Assembly (NCBI GenBank): GCA_016706685.1
Contig: JADJJE010000053.1
Coordinates: 24,382 to 88,381, forward strand
Reading direction: 5' to 3'
Origin: Sandaracinaceae bacterium
GTDB taxonomy: Bacteria; Myxococcota_A; Polyangia; Polyangiales; Houyiibacteriaceae
DNA length: 64,000 nucleotides
This document shows, in pieces, positions 1-8,358 of this stretch. Position numbers and translations under genes: made by a program. Positions within the stretch are counted from its first letter, which is position 1. Every line of letters starts with the position of its first letter. The notes below the pieces were generated by a model. The model saw only the letters and a program-made list of their open reading frames with translations. It did no database searches and was not told where the DNA came from.

Positions 1-199
1 CGTCGAGCGCCGCCCACGACTCGTGGTGCGTGATGAGCGCGATGTCATAGGACCGCTCGCTGTGCAGCTGGTCGGCGCCGACCTCGATGTCCAGCAGCTC
101 CGGGATGTGTCCGCGCATGGCGAGCAGCACCTGGCGCGTGATCTCGACCGCGGCCTCGCTGCGGTCCTTGAGCTTGAAGAGCACGACGTGGGTGATCAT
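1..199 (-). CDS. Dabb (stress-responsive A/B barrel) protein, C-terminus outside window
   Basis: The reading frame begins MITHVVLFKLKDRSEAAVE and continues without a stop to the window edge (about 66 residues visible). The opening HVVLFK(L/F)K, followed by an amphipathic helix and a strand with E-V-G, is the usual start of Dabb dimeric alpha/beta-barrel proteins, which are about 95-110 residues long. Family members are small cytoplasmic proteins of varied or unknown role; some are dimeric-barrel enzymes. It lies 49 bp downstream of the monooxygenase/dehydrogenase pair on the same strand and could be the last gene of that operon. The ATG at 199 is the first in-frame start. Confidence 0.72.
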   Translation of the reverse strand, partial: MITHVVLFKLKDRSEAAVEITRQVLLAMRGHIPELLDIEVGADQLHSERSYDIALITHHESWAALD

Positions 200-248
200 G
201 GGGCGGATCTTGCCGCATTGGGCGGGCCAGGTGAAGGCTCAGATGAGC

Positions 249-1736
249 CTATGCCTCGAACGCGTAGTCACGCAGCGGGAAGTGCCCGGCGCGCCACCAG
301 GCCTCGGCGCTGGTCACGGGTCGGAACGCCACGTCGCCGTCCGCGTTGAAGTAGTAGCTGTTGGACGTCTGGCAGTCCGCGTTGAACCACACGGAGCGCT
401 GCTGCCGCTTCAGCATGGACGCGTGGTAGTCGGCGTTCGCGCGCGGCTGGACGTCCACGTAGGTGGCGCCCCGCTTCCGGGCCTCGCGCAGCAGCCGCAC
501 GATGTGCCGCATCTGCGTCTCGATCAGGGCGAAGTACGAGGTGCCGTTCCACCCGTAGGGCCCGAGGATGCTGAACAGGTTGGGGTAGCCCGGCACGGAC
601 ACGCCTTGATAGGACTGCGAGCGGTGCTCGGCCCAGAAGCGGCCCAGCTCCACCCCGCCCACGCCACGCGTGGGATACGGCGGCACGTTGTCGGGCTCGA
701 AGACCTTGAAGCCCGTGGCGAGCACCAGCACATCGGCTTCGTGGAGCACCCCGTCGCGCGTCTGCACGCCGCGTGGCGTGATGCGCTCGATGGGATCCGT
801 GACCAGGTCCACGTTGTCGCGTGTGAACGCGCGGAGGTAGTGGTTCGACACCGACGGGCGCTTGCAGCCGAAGTCGTAGGTGGGCGTGAGCCGCTTGCGC
901 AGCTCGGGGTCCTTCACCTGGCGCTCGAGGTGTTGGAGCCCCGTGTTCGTGAGGTAGCGGCGCAGCGCCGGCAAGTCACGGGCGTAGTGAAAGGCCAGCA
1001 CCAGCAGCGTCTCGCTCGCGGCCAGCGCCGCAAAGCGCGCCACCCGCTGCGTGGCGGGCAACCGCGCGAAGAGCGCCTGCACGTGCGGCGGGATCTCGGG
1101 GTCCGTCTTCGGGAGGATCCAGATGGCCGTGCGCTGGAACACGCTGAGGTGGGCCACCTCAGGGGCGATGGCGGGGATCACCTGCACCGCGCTCGCGCCC
1201 GTGCCGATGACCGCCACGCGCTTGCCCGTGAGCGACACGCTGTGGTCCCACGTGGCCGTGTGGATGGTGGGCCCCTCGAAGCTCTCGAGGCCAGCGATGG
1301 CCGGGCTCTTCGGCTTGCTGAACACGCCGGTGGCGGCGATGACGAAGCGCGCGGTGATGACCTCGCCACCCTCGAGCTGCAGACGCCACACGTTCCGGGC
1401 CTCGTCGAAGTCGGCCGCGACCACCTTGGCGCGCAAGCGGATCTTGCGGCGGATCCCGTAGCGATCGACGCAGTGGTCGGCGTACGCCTTGAGCTCCTTG
1501 CCGGGCGCGAAGACACGCGACCAGCTGGGGTTCTGCTCGAACGAGAACGAGTACCCGAACGACGGGGTGTCCACGGCAACGCCCGGATACGTGTTGTGGA
1601 ACCATGCCCCGCCGATGTCCTCGCCCATCTCGAGCACCAGCACATCGTCGAAGCCGGCCTTCTCGAGCAGGATGGTGGCGCCGATGCCGGAGAAGCCCCC
1701 GCCGATGACGACGACTTGGTGGTCGGGCTGACTCAT
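249..1736 (-). CDS. Flavin-containing Baeyer-Villiger-type monooxygenase
   Basis: A 495-residue NAD(P)H- and FAD-dependent monooxygenase, expected to insert oxygen next to a ketone or to oxygenate a heteroatom. Residues 12-19 (GGGFSGIG) form the FAD Rossmann loop, residues 178-183 (GTGASA) the NADPH loop. Between them F153-x-G-x3-H159-x3-W163-D164 matches the Baeyer-Villiger fingerprint FxGxxxHxxxW(P/D). Near the C-terminus ATGF is the conserved motif preceding the last FAD contact. The ATG at 1736 overlaps the stop of the upstream dehydrogenase (ATGA), so translation is probably coupled. An alcohol dehydrogenase making a ketone for a BVMO is a familiar pairing, but the substrate here is unknown. 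Confidence 0.9.
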   Translation of the reverse strand: MSQPDHQVVVIGGGFSGIGATILLEKAGFDDVLVLEMGEDIGGAWFHNTYPGVAVDTPSFGYSFSFEQNPSWSRVFAPGKELKAYADHCVDRYGIRRKIRLRAKVVAADFDEARNVWRLQLEGGEVITARFVIAATGVFSKPKSPAIAGLESFEGPTIHTATWDHSVSLTGKRVAVIGTGASAVQVIPAIAPEVAHLSVFQRTAIWILPKTDPEIPPHVQALFARLPATQRVARFAALAASETLLVLAFHYARDLPALRRYLTNTGLQHLERQVKDPELRKRLTPTYDFGCKRPSVSNHYLRAFTRDNVDLVTDPIERITPRGVQTRDGVLHEADVLVLATGFKVFEPDNVPPYPTRGVGGVELGRFWAEHRSQSYQGVSVPGYPNLFSILGPYGWNGTSYFALIETQMRHIVRLLREARKRGATYVDVQPRANADYHASMLKRQQRSVWFNADCQTSNSYYFNADGDVAFRPVTSAEAWWRAGHFPLRDYAFEA

Positions 1737-2569
1737 CGGACCATCCACTCCGCGAAGCGTGTGCTGGCTCGGCTGGTGACGCGGCTCAGGCGCGGCGAGA
1801 GGCGGTGCACCAGCCACTGGGGCGTGACGAAGAGCGGCGCGACCACGACCACCACCTCCTTGCTGCGGAGCGTGTCCACCACGGCCAGCGCGACGGCCCG
1901 GGGGGAGACCGCGAAGCGCTTGGCCAGCGCGTCGATGCGCGCCACGTCCATCACGGCGCTGCGCTGTGGGGAGTTGCGCAGGATGGGCGTGTCGATGACG
2001 CCAGGGCACACCACCGAGACGCTCACGGACTCGCCGGCCAGCTCGGCGTCGAGCGCCTCGGTCAGCGCGACCACCCCGTGCTTGGCCGCGCAGTAGGTGC
2101 CGAGCAACGGGATGGGGAAGAGCCCTGCGCCGCTCGCGGTGTTGACGATGTGGCCCGGGCGCCCCTGGGCCTTCATGCGCGGCAGGAAGTAGTGGATGCC
2201 GTATGCGGTGCCCAGCAGGTTGATGTTGATGGTGCGCTGGATGTCCTCGAGCGTGAGGTCCGCGAAGCGCCCGCCGACGCCGATGCCCGCGTTGTTGTGG
2301 AGCAGGTCCACCGCTTGGTCCTCCGTGTACACCGCGTCGGCCAGCGCTGCGATTTGGGCTGGATCGGCGACGTCCACCACATGGGTGGTGACCCTTCCGC
2401 CGGCGGCCCGCAGCGCGCTAGCCGTCTCGCCGAGCAGCGCCTCGTTGATGTCCACCAGGTGCACCTTCGCGCCGAGCTCCACGAGCAGCTCCGCGGTGGC
2501 GCGCCCAATGCCAGAAGCTGCGCCGGTGACCACGGCCACCTTGCCCGAGAGTGATGTTGGGTTCGCCAT
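1733..2569 (-). CDS. Short-chain dehydrogenase/reductase (SDR)
   Basis: A 278-residue classical SDR, an NAD(P)-dependent oxidoreductase of alcohols and ketones. TGAASGIG at residues 15-22 is the nucleotide-binding loop, NNAG at 92-95 the structural motif, and S146, Y159 and K163 (YCAAK) complete the catalytic set. D40 at the end of the second strand favours NAD over NADP. The C-terminus is about 30 residues longer than minimal SDRs and basic. It is first in a two-gene unit: its stop overlaps the start of the monooxygenase. The ATG at 2569 follows a G-rich stretch. The specific substrate cannot be read from sequence. Confidence 0.9.
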   Translation of the reverse strand: MANPTSLSGKVAVVTGAASGIGRATAELLVELGAKVHLVDINEALLGETASALRAAGGRVTTHVVDVADPAQIAALADAVYTEDQAVDLLHNNAGIGVGGRFADLTLEDIQRTININLLGTAYGIHYFLPRMKAQGRPGHIVNTASGAGLFPIPLLGTYCAAKHGVVALTEALDAELAGESVSVSVVCPGVIDTPILRNSPQRSAVMDVARIDALAKRFAVSPRAVALAVVDTLRSKEVVVVVAPLFVTPQWLVHRLSPRLSRVTSRASTRFAEWMVR

Positions 2570-2605
2570 CCCCCGACACTACTAACCACCTGGCGAATAA
2601 GCAAC

Positions 2606-3223
2606 TCAGACCCACGAGACCTTCAGCGCCATGCTGGTCTCCGAGGTCTGCCGGGGGGTGACGTACACGCGCCGCACCACGAGCTCGAGGCCGCCCTGCA
2701 CCACGCCGCCGAAGCCCCAGCGGAAGTACCGCACGGCACACAACGGCACGCCGATGAAGTGCACGCTGATGTCCTTGGGCCCGTCACGCAGCACCTTCAC
2801 GCCGCCGCCCCGGAAGATGCGCTCGGAGATGCTGGGCGCGCGCGCCAGCACACGCGCCGGGTCGACGGCCCCCGTGGCCTTCAACCCGCGGATGAGGGTG
2901 GCGATGTAGCTCTTCTGGACCCGGTCTCCCACCGCGCGGCCGATGGCCAAGACCTCTTCGTTGGAGGTGATGAGGGTGTCCATGGCGCGGTAGTGCGCCA
3001 ACGCCAGCGGCATCTCCACCCAGGACTGTGGCACCAGCGTGCGGATGGCCTCGTGATGCATCGGCTCCAGCACGGCGAAGTAGTCGTCGTTCAGCGAGCG
3101 CTCGCGCATGGCCTGCAGGGAGGACCCAATCAACGTGCCTCGGATGGCGGGCGACACGGTGGCGTCCACCTCGAGGTTCGCGATGACGTTGTGGCCGAGG
3201 GTCGTGGACAAGGGGACCTCCAC
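2606..3223 (-). CDS. Uncharacterised protein, about 205 residues
   Basis: I do not recognise a confident family. The product has no signal peptide or membrane segment. The N-terminal two thirds look helical, the last third is strand-rich with Gly-Gly motifs (GGGVKVL, GFGGVVQGG). The organisation, a helical body ending in a GPK..V..IG..L strand region, is loosely like the DUF2378/TIGR02265 proteins expanded in myxobacteria, but this is only an impression. A GTG at 3223 is the first plausible start in frame. It lies upstream of the SDR on the same strand with a 36 bp gap, so it may be co-transcribed with the SDR/monooxygenase pair. Confidence 0.6.
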   Translation of the reverse strand: MEVPLSTTLGHNVIANLEVDATVSPAIRGTLIGSSLQAMRERSLNDDYFAVLEPMHHEAIRTLVPQSWVEMPLALAHYRAMDTLITSNEEVLAIGRAVGDRVQKSYIATLIRGLKATGAVDPARVLARAPSISERIFRGGGVKVLRDGPKDISVHFIGVPLCAVRYFRWGFGGVVQGGLELVVRRVYVTPRQTSETSMALKVSWV

Positions 3224-3274
3224 GATGGCACAGGGCAGCGCGCGACACCATGGCGCCCGCCCCGCGTTCGGGCG

Positions 3275-3922
3275 CTAGTCATTGGGCGCGAGGTCGAGCA
3301 CGGCTCGAGCGGCCTTGGCGGGGACACCGTTGCCAGCGGCGCGGCGGGTCAGCTCAGCGACCAGCGCCGCGCGGTGCTCGCCCTGCTCGCGGAGCAGTGT
3401 CACCAGCGCGTGCCGTGCGGCCGCCGCCAGATCCACCCGCTTGAAACCGCGACCCGAAGGCTTTTCGGCCAGCGACTCGAGCAGCACCGGGATCAGCGGT
3501 GTCGTGTCGGCGCCGTGCGAGCCGAGCCGGCTCAGCGCTGTGAACACCACCTGTCGATCCGCGCCGGACACCTCGGCGGCGTGGGCCGCCAGTACGGCGA
3601 TGGGCCCCAGCTCGACCTTGGCGCGGTGATCGAGCTGCAGCAGTGCGAGCCGATGGGGTCCTGTCAGGAGCGTGCGGACGAGCTCGGCGTCCGCGGTGCG
3701 GTACGCGTGCACCGCGAGCGCCCAGCCCGTTTGCCGCATGGTCATGTGGTCGCTCGACTGGACGGTGAGCAGCCGCGCCACGTGCTGGCTGAGGTCGGCG
3801 CCGCGATGCGCGTGCAGGTAGACCTGACGCGCGCACTCGGCACGGCGCGCGACGTCGTGCTCCAGCTGCAGTTCATCGACGAGGAACCCGAGGTCAGCCA
3901 GCTCGGTCGTGGCTCCATTCAT
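3275..3922 (-). CDS. Uncharacterised all-helical protein (HEAT-like)
   Basis: A 215-residue soluble protein made almost entirely of predicted helices rich in Ala, Leu and Arg, with repeating helix pairs such as LVRTLLTGPHRLALLQLDHRA and AAARHALVTLLREQ. This is what HEAT- or ARM-like scaffold proteins look like. No catalytic motif, signal peptide or membrane segment is visible. It is 51 bp upstream of the 205-residue protein on the same strand and downstream of the EamA transporter, so the three could share a transcript. Function unknown. Confidence 0.55.
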   Translation of the reverse strand: MNGATTELADLGFLVDELQLEHDVARRAECARQVYLHAHRGADLSQHVARLLTVQSSDHMTMRQTGWALAVHAYRTADAELVRTLLTGPHRLALLQLDHRAKVELGPIAVLAAHAAEVSGADRQVVFTALSRLGSHGADTTPLIPVLLESLAEKPSGRGFKRVDLAAAARHALVTLLREQGEHRAALVAELTRRAAGNGVPAKAARAVLDLAPND

Positions 3923-3973
3923 GGTCGCCCATGGGTATCACGAATCCGTTGTCGGCCGGCAGGCCGTCAGGAC

Positions 3974-4885
3974 TCATGCGCGCTTCGCGTTACCGACCAG
4001 GAGCAGCATGACGGCCGCGACGACGATGGCCGCGCCGACCAGCGTGCGCGCATCGACGGGCTCGCGCGCGAGGGTGTGTCCGAGCACGAGCGCGATCAGC
4101 GGGTTCACGTAGGCGTAGCTCGTGGCCACGGAGGGCTGCGTGTGTTTGAGCAGGAAGGCGTACGCGCCGAAGCCGACGATGCTCCCGATGAACACGAGGT
4201 AGAGCAGCGCGAGCAGCGACTCGAAGCTCGCGGTGGCGAGGTCGGCTTGCCCGAGCTCCCCGCGCAAGAGACCGGACGCGATCAGGATGCTGCCGCCGGC
4301 GAGCATCTGCGCGGCCGTCGACATCGCCGAGGAAGATGGCAGCGGGAGCCGCCGCGCGAGCACGGAGCCGAAGGACCACGACAGGATGGCGCCGAGGATC
4401 ATCGTGATCTCGCCGATGCTCGCGAGCGAGCGGCGGTCGGGTGTGCCGACCAGCACGAAGACGCCGGTCAGCCCGAGCGCCATCGCGACGAGCGCGCGCG
4501 GGGTGGGACGCTCTCGCGAGATGATGAACGTGAACGCCGACACGAAGAGCGGCGTGAGCGCGATGATGAGCGCGATCAGTGAAGACGCCACGGAGCGTGC
4601 GACCAGGCTGACGAGCCCGTTCCCGACGCTGAGCAGGAGCACGCCGATGATCGCCGTGGTGCGCCACTCGCGGGCGTGGGTGGGCGCTCTCCGCGCACGC
4701 GCATCACAGCGTAGAGCAGCGCGCCTGCGGTGAAGAACGGACACCCCCCCGTCAGCAACGGGGGGCAGCGTGCGCACGGCGATGGCGATGGCCACGTAGG
4801 TGGCGCCCCACGCGAGGTAGACGCCGAGGAGCGCAGCGAGGATCGCGCGACGCGACGGGGCGCCGGGGTCGAGGGGGGTCGTCAC
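3974..4885 (-). CDS. EamA/DMT-family transporter with two compensating frame changes
   Basis: A ten-helix drug/metabolite transporter of about 300 residues. The start GTG at 4885 gives VTTPLDPG followed by helix 1 (ILAALLGVYLAWGATYVAIA), and both EamA halves are recognisable to the C-terminus. Between about 4750 and 4680 the reading frame gives a basic non-membrane stretch, while the neighbouring frame of the same strand supplies the missing helix 2 (FFTAGALLYAVMRVRGERPP). The switch points sit beside runs of C and G near 4744-4766 and near 4680. Either two single-base sequence errors are present, or a segment of helix 2 is really scrambled. Substrate unknown. Confidence 0.75.
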   Translation of the reverse strand: MTTPLDPGAPSRRAILAALLGVYLAWGATYVAIAIAVRTLPPVADGGVSVLHRRRAALRCDARARRAPTHAREWRTTAIIGVLLLSVGNGLVSLVARSVASSLIALIIALTPLFVSAFTFIISRERPTPRALVAMALGLTGVFVLVGTPDRRSLASIGEITMILGAILSWSFGSVLARRLPLPSSSAMSTAAQMLAGGSILIASGLLRGELGQADLATASFESLLALLYLVFIGSIVGFGAYAFLLKHTQPSVATSYAYVNPLIALVLGHTLAREPVDARTLVGAAIVVAAVMLLLVGNAKRA

Positions 4886-4952
4886 GCGCGGCACCTTAGC
4901 CGTTCCCGGTCCGGTGGGCAGCACGCCGAATCGAGGTATCCTGCGGCGACCG

Positions 4953-6969
4953 ATGCCGGACCACACCACCTCCACCCGGGTCGCCGAGGCCATTCGCCTC
5001 ATCCACGTGGCCACGTCCAAGGCCACGGGAGACGAGTTCTTTCGCGCGCTGGTCCGGGCCATGGCCGACGTCCTCGGCACGCGCTTCGCGTTCGCGGGCG
5101 AGGTGACCCCCGGTACCCGGGAGGTGGTCTCGGTCGCCATGTGGAACGGCGAAGGGTTCATCGACGACTTTCGCTACGATCTCGAGCACACCCCCTGCGC
5201 GGCCGTGGTCGGGGGGGACTACTGTCAGTACCCCACCAACGTTCAGCGAGCGTTCCCACGCGACACCCTGCTGGTGGACATGGGCATCGAGGCGTACTTC
5301 GGCGTGCCCATCCGCGGGCGGGACGGTACACCCCTCGGACTCCTGGTGGCGCTGCACGACCAGCCGCGCGCGCCGGTGGACGACCTGGATGAGATCCTGG
5401 CGCACTTCGCCGCGCGAGCCGGCGCGGAGCTGGAGCGGCGTGCCGTCGAGGTGGCGCTGCGAGAGAGCGAGGCGCGCTACCGGGAGATCGTGAGCACCTG
5501 CGCCGAGGGGATCTGGAAGATCGACGCCGAGGGGATCACCACCTTCGTGAACCCGCAGATGGCCACCATGCTGGGCTATGACCCGGCGGACATGCTCGGG
5601 CGCCCGGTCTTCGACTTCATGGACGAGAGCGGCCGCGAGCAGGCGCTGGTGAGAATGGAGCGACGTCGGGCGGGGCTCAAGGAGCTGCACCGCTTCGACC
5701 TCCTGCGACGCGACGGAGCGGTGGTCCACACGCTGATGAACACCAACCCGGTGCTGGACGCGGCCGGCGGCTATCAGGGCGCGCTGGCGATGGTGACGGA
5801 TGTCACGCACCAGGTGGGGCTCGAGAACCGCGCGCGCGAGGCGCAGAAACTGGAGAGCCTGGGGCTGATGGCGGGCGGCATCGCGCACGACTTCAACAAC
5901 CTGCTCGTGGGCATCCTGGGGCGCGCCGACCTCGCGCTGGCGCGCATCCCGCCCACCGAGCCGGCGCACCGCATCGTGGAGGGCATCCGCGACGCAGCGA
6001 GCCGGGCGGCCGACCTGACCAACCAGCTCTTGGTCTACGCAGGGCGCTCGCCCGTGAAGATGCAACCGGTGGATCTGAACCGATGCGTGCTGGAAATCGC
6101 AGGGCTCTGCGCGTCATCTGCCCCGAGCGGCGCGCGCGTGGAGGTCGCGGGCGTTTCCCAGGCGAAGCTCATGGTCCTGGCCGACCCGGGAGCGCTCACG
6201 CAGATCGTGCTGAACCTCATCACCAACGGTGTGCAGGCGCTGGGGCCCTGCGGGGGGCGTCGTGAGGGTCTCCGCCGAGCCTTCGGAGGTCAGCATGGGG
6301 GCCGTCGAGGCCGCCAGCGGCGAGGCACTCGCGGCGGGCCGATATGCCGTCTTGCGCGTGGAGGACAACGGCTCCGGAATTGACGAAGCCACGCGCGCCC
6401 GTGTGTTCGACCCCTTCTTCACCACCAAGTCGACGGGGCGGGGCCTCGGGCTCGCGGTGGTGGACGGAATCGTGCGCAGCCACGGCGGGGCCATCGTCAT
6501 CACCAGCCAGCGGGACCACGGGAGCACCTTCGAGGTGTACCTTCCGCTGAGCGCGGCGAGCGACGAGGTGGCAGTCGAGGTCCCGACCGCCGCGCGGAGC
6601 ACCACCGCGGCACGCGCCCTGCTCGCCGACGACGAGGCCGTCGTGCGCGAAGTGGTCGAGCTCGCGCTCTGCGACGCGGGGTACGAGGTGGACACCTGCG
6701 TCGACGGCGCCGCCGCGCTGGCTCTCTTCGAGGCAGCTCCCCAGCGCTATTCCATCGTGCTGCTGGACGTGACCATGCCCGTGCTCGGAGGCCTCGAGGC
6801 TGCGCGCCGCATGTTGATGACGAGACCCGAGATGCCCATCGTCATCATGTCGGGCTTCACCGACGAGCGCGTCCCCGACGAGCTGCGCCACCTGCGCTTC
6901 ATGCAGAAGCCCTTCGGCATCGCCGCCCTCCTCGATGCGCTCGAACCGGCCGGCCGCGCGCGCCGCTAG
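4953..6969 (+). CDS. Soluble hybrid histidine kinase (GAF-PAS-HisKA-HATPase-REC), frame broken near 6250
   Basis: From the ATG at 4953 the first frame encodes a GAF-like domain (residues 1-165), a PAS domain (170-290), and the HisKA box with GGIAHDFNN (phospho-acceptor H312), through the ATPase N box (QIVLNLITNG) near 6230. The frame then leaves the family match and runs to a stop at 6383. The next frame, readable from 6229, carries the G1/G2 boxes (DNGSG, FFTTKSTGRGLGL) and a receiver domain with DD, LLDVTMP (phosphorylated Asp) and the KPF lysine, ending at 6969. One base added or lost near 6250 rejoins them. No membrane segment, so the sensor is cytoplasmic. Same architecture as the kinase at 32545. 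Confidence 0.85.
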
Positions 6970-7002
6970 ACGTGCTCGCGCTCGCTCGCCAGCGAGGTGC
7001 CC

Positions 7003-8298
7003 TCAGTCACAGCCGTCGAAGCGGATGAGCATGTAGCGCCGACCGACCTCCACACAGGCGGCCGGCACCACTCGGCCGGTCGGATGCACGGTGGCGGCCT
7101 CGATCAGGGCCGCTCGGTGCAGCGGCGAGTGCTGCAAGAGCAGGATGCCCCCGCGGACGGGCGCGTCCGCGGGCAGGCCGACGTTGGCGGAGAGCGCGCC
7201 CGCGGACCCGAGCCGCTCGAGGAACGCGCGGCTCTCCGAAGGGCTCATGTCGCCGAAGTGATTGAGCTCACCCAGACCGAGCCAGGTGCGTGCGTCCTCC
7301 GAGACGTAGTCCGCCGTGGACGCGAGCAGCTGGGCGTCGGTGAGCCCGTTCTCCGGGTTCTCCGTGGCCACCGCGGGGACGTCGTCGGGCGTGCTTCCGG
7401 CAAACATCGAGCGACCCAGCGCGAGCAGGACTCCCACCAACACCAGCCCCCCGAGGGCGGCCACCCACTTGTTCCGACCCGCCGCGGGCTCGGGCCCGGG
7501 CCGCGGAGGCGAGGCGGCCGGCGGCGCTGCGACCGGCGGCGAGCCGGCCGCCCGCTCCGTGGCCCGCGTGGGCGGAGACGCTCTCTGGGGCGCCTTCACC
7601 TTGGGCAGGCTGGCGAGGGCAGTCTGTAGCGCCTCGATGTCGTCTTCGGTGGGGTGCGAATGCGGCGTAGCCGCGATGGGCGCAGCTGGCGGAGCGCTCG
7701 AGGGCATCCCGGGCGGACGCAGCGACGCGGGCGCCGGAGCGCGCATGGGCGCTGGGATCAGCGATCCGAGCTCGAGCTCGTCATCGAAGGCATCGTGACC
7801 CGGCGCCTCGAGTTTGACGGCGACCGGCGGCGCCACGCCGAGTGGCCCTGGGACCGCACGGCGTGCGGGGCCGCTGGGCGCGGGGGGCTTCAAGGGCACA
7901 TAGGCCGACGAGCCCTCGCCGTACGCAGGCTCGTCGGCCAGCAGCGCGGCGGACACATCCGGCGCGGCGGCGCTGACCTTCTTCACCCGAACCCGCGGGC
8001 CTCGCGCGGCGCTGGCGCTGGTCGCGGCGGCCTCGGGGACGGCCTCGAGTCGCGCAGGCAAGATCCCCTCGGGGCAGAGCTCCACGTCGGCCCCTGCCCT
8101 CCCCAGCGCCTCGGCCGCCTCGGCCGCCTCGGCGGCCGTGACGCCGCGTCGCACCAGGCGGGGCACCGAAGCCACCAGCGCCACGGCGCGCGCGAGGTCC
8201 ATCTCGAACGCCCAAGCGATGCCCTCGGCGGCGTCCTCGGGGGCCAGGTCGAAGCCCATGATCCACACGTCGACGGTATCGGAGTAAGGAACGGCCAT
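7003..8298 (-). CDS. Membrane protein with N-terminal ribosomal-L7/L12-like domain
   Basis: A 431-residue protein. Residues about 8-75 (DVWIMGFD, then LVASVPRLVRRGVTAAEAAE, then AGADVEL) follow the beta-alpha-alpha-beta order of the L7/L12 C-terminal domain, where the matching segment is the A-P-x-x-V-K-x-G helix turn and A-G-A-x-V-E strand. A long Pro/Ala-rich linker (about 90-285) leads to one transmembrane helix (VAALGGLVLVGVLLALGRSM) and a compact extracytoplasmic domain of about 110 residues ending in Cys-Asp. The ATG at 8298 is preferred over an upstream frame extension that lacks a domain. Function unknown; membrane-tethered L7/L12-like modules are seen in Myxococcota proteins of unknown role. 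Confidence 0.7.
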   Translation of the reverse strand: MAVPYSDTVDVWIMGFDLAPEDAAEGIAWAFEMDLARAVALVASVPRLVRRGVTAAEAAEAAEALGRAGADVELCPEGILPARLEAVPEAAATSASAARGPRVRVKKVSAAAPDVSAALLADEPAYGEGSSAYVPLKPPAPSGPARRAVPGPLGVAPPVAVKLEAPGHDAFDDELELGSLIPAPMRAPAPASLRPPGMPSSAPPAAPIAATPHSHPTEDDIEALQTALASLPKVKAPQRASPPTRATERAAGSPPVAAPPAASPPRPGPEPAAGRNKWVAALGGLVLVGVLLALGRSMFAGSTPDDVPAVATENPENGLTDAQLLASTADYVSEDARTWLGLGELNHFGDMSPSESRAFLERLGSAGALSANVGLPADAPVRGGILLLQHSPLHRAALIEAATVHPTGRVVPAACVEVGRRYMLIRFDGCD

Positions 8299-8358
8299 GA
8301 GAGGGATGAGACCGCTCCCGCGGCCCGTCTGCAAGCGCGCAGTTCCGGAGGCCCGTGT

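Noticed and set aside
87..2096. A 669-residue plus-strand frame opposite the monooxygenase
   Set aside because: Low-complexity His, Arg, Val composition; the opposite strand has complete FAD and NADPH motifs.
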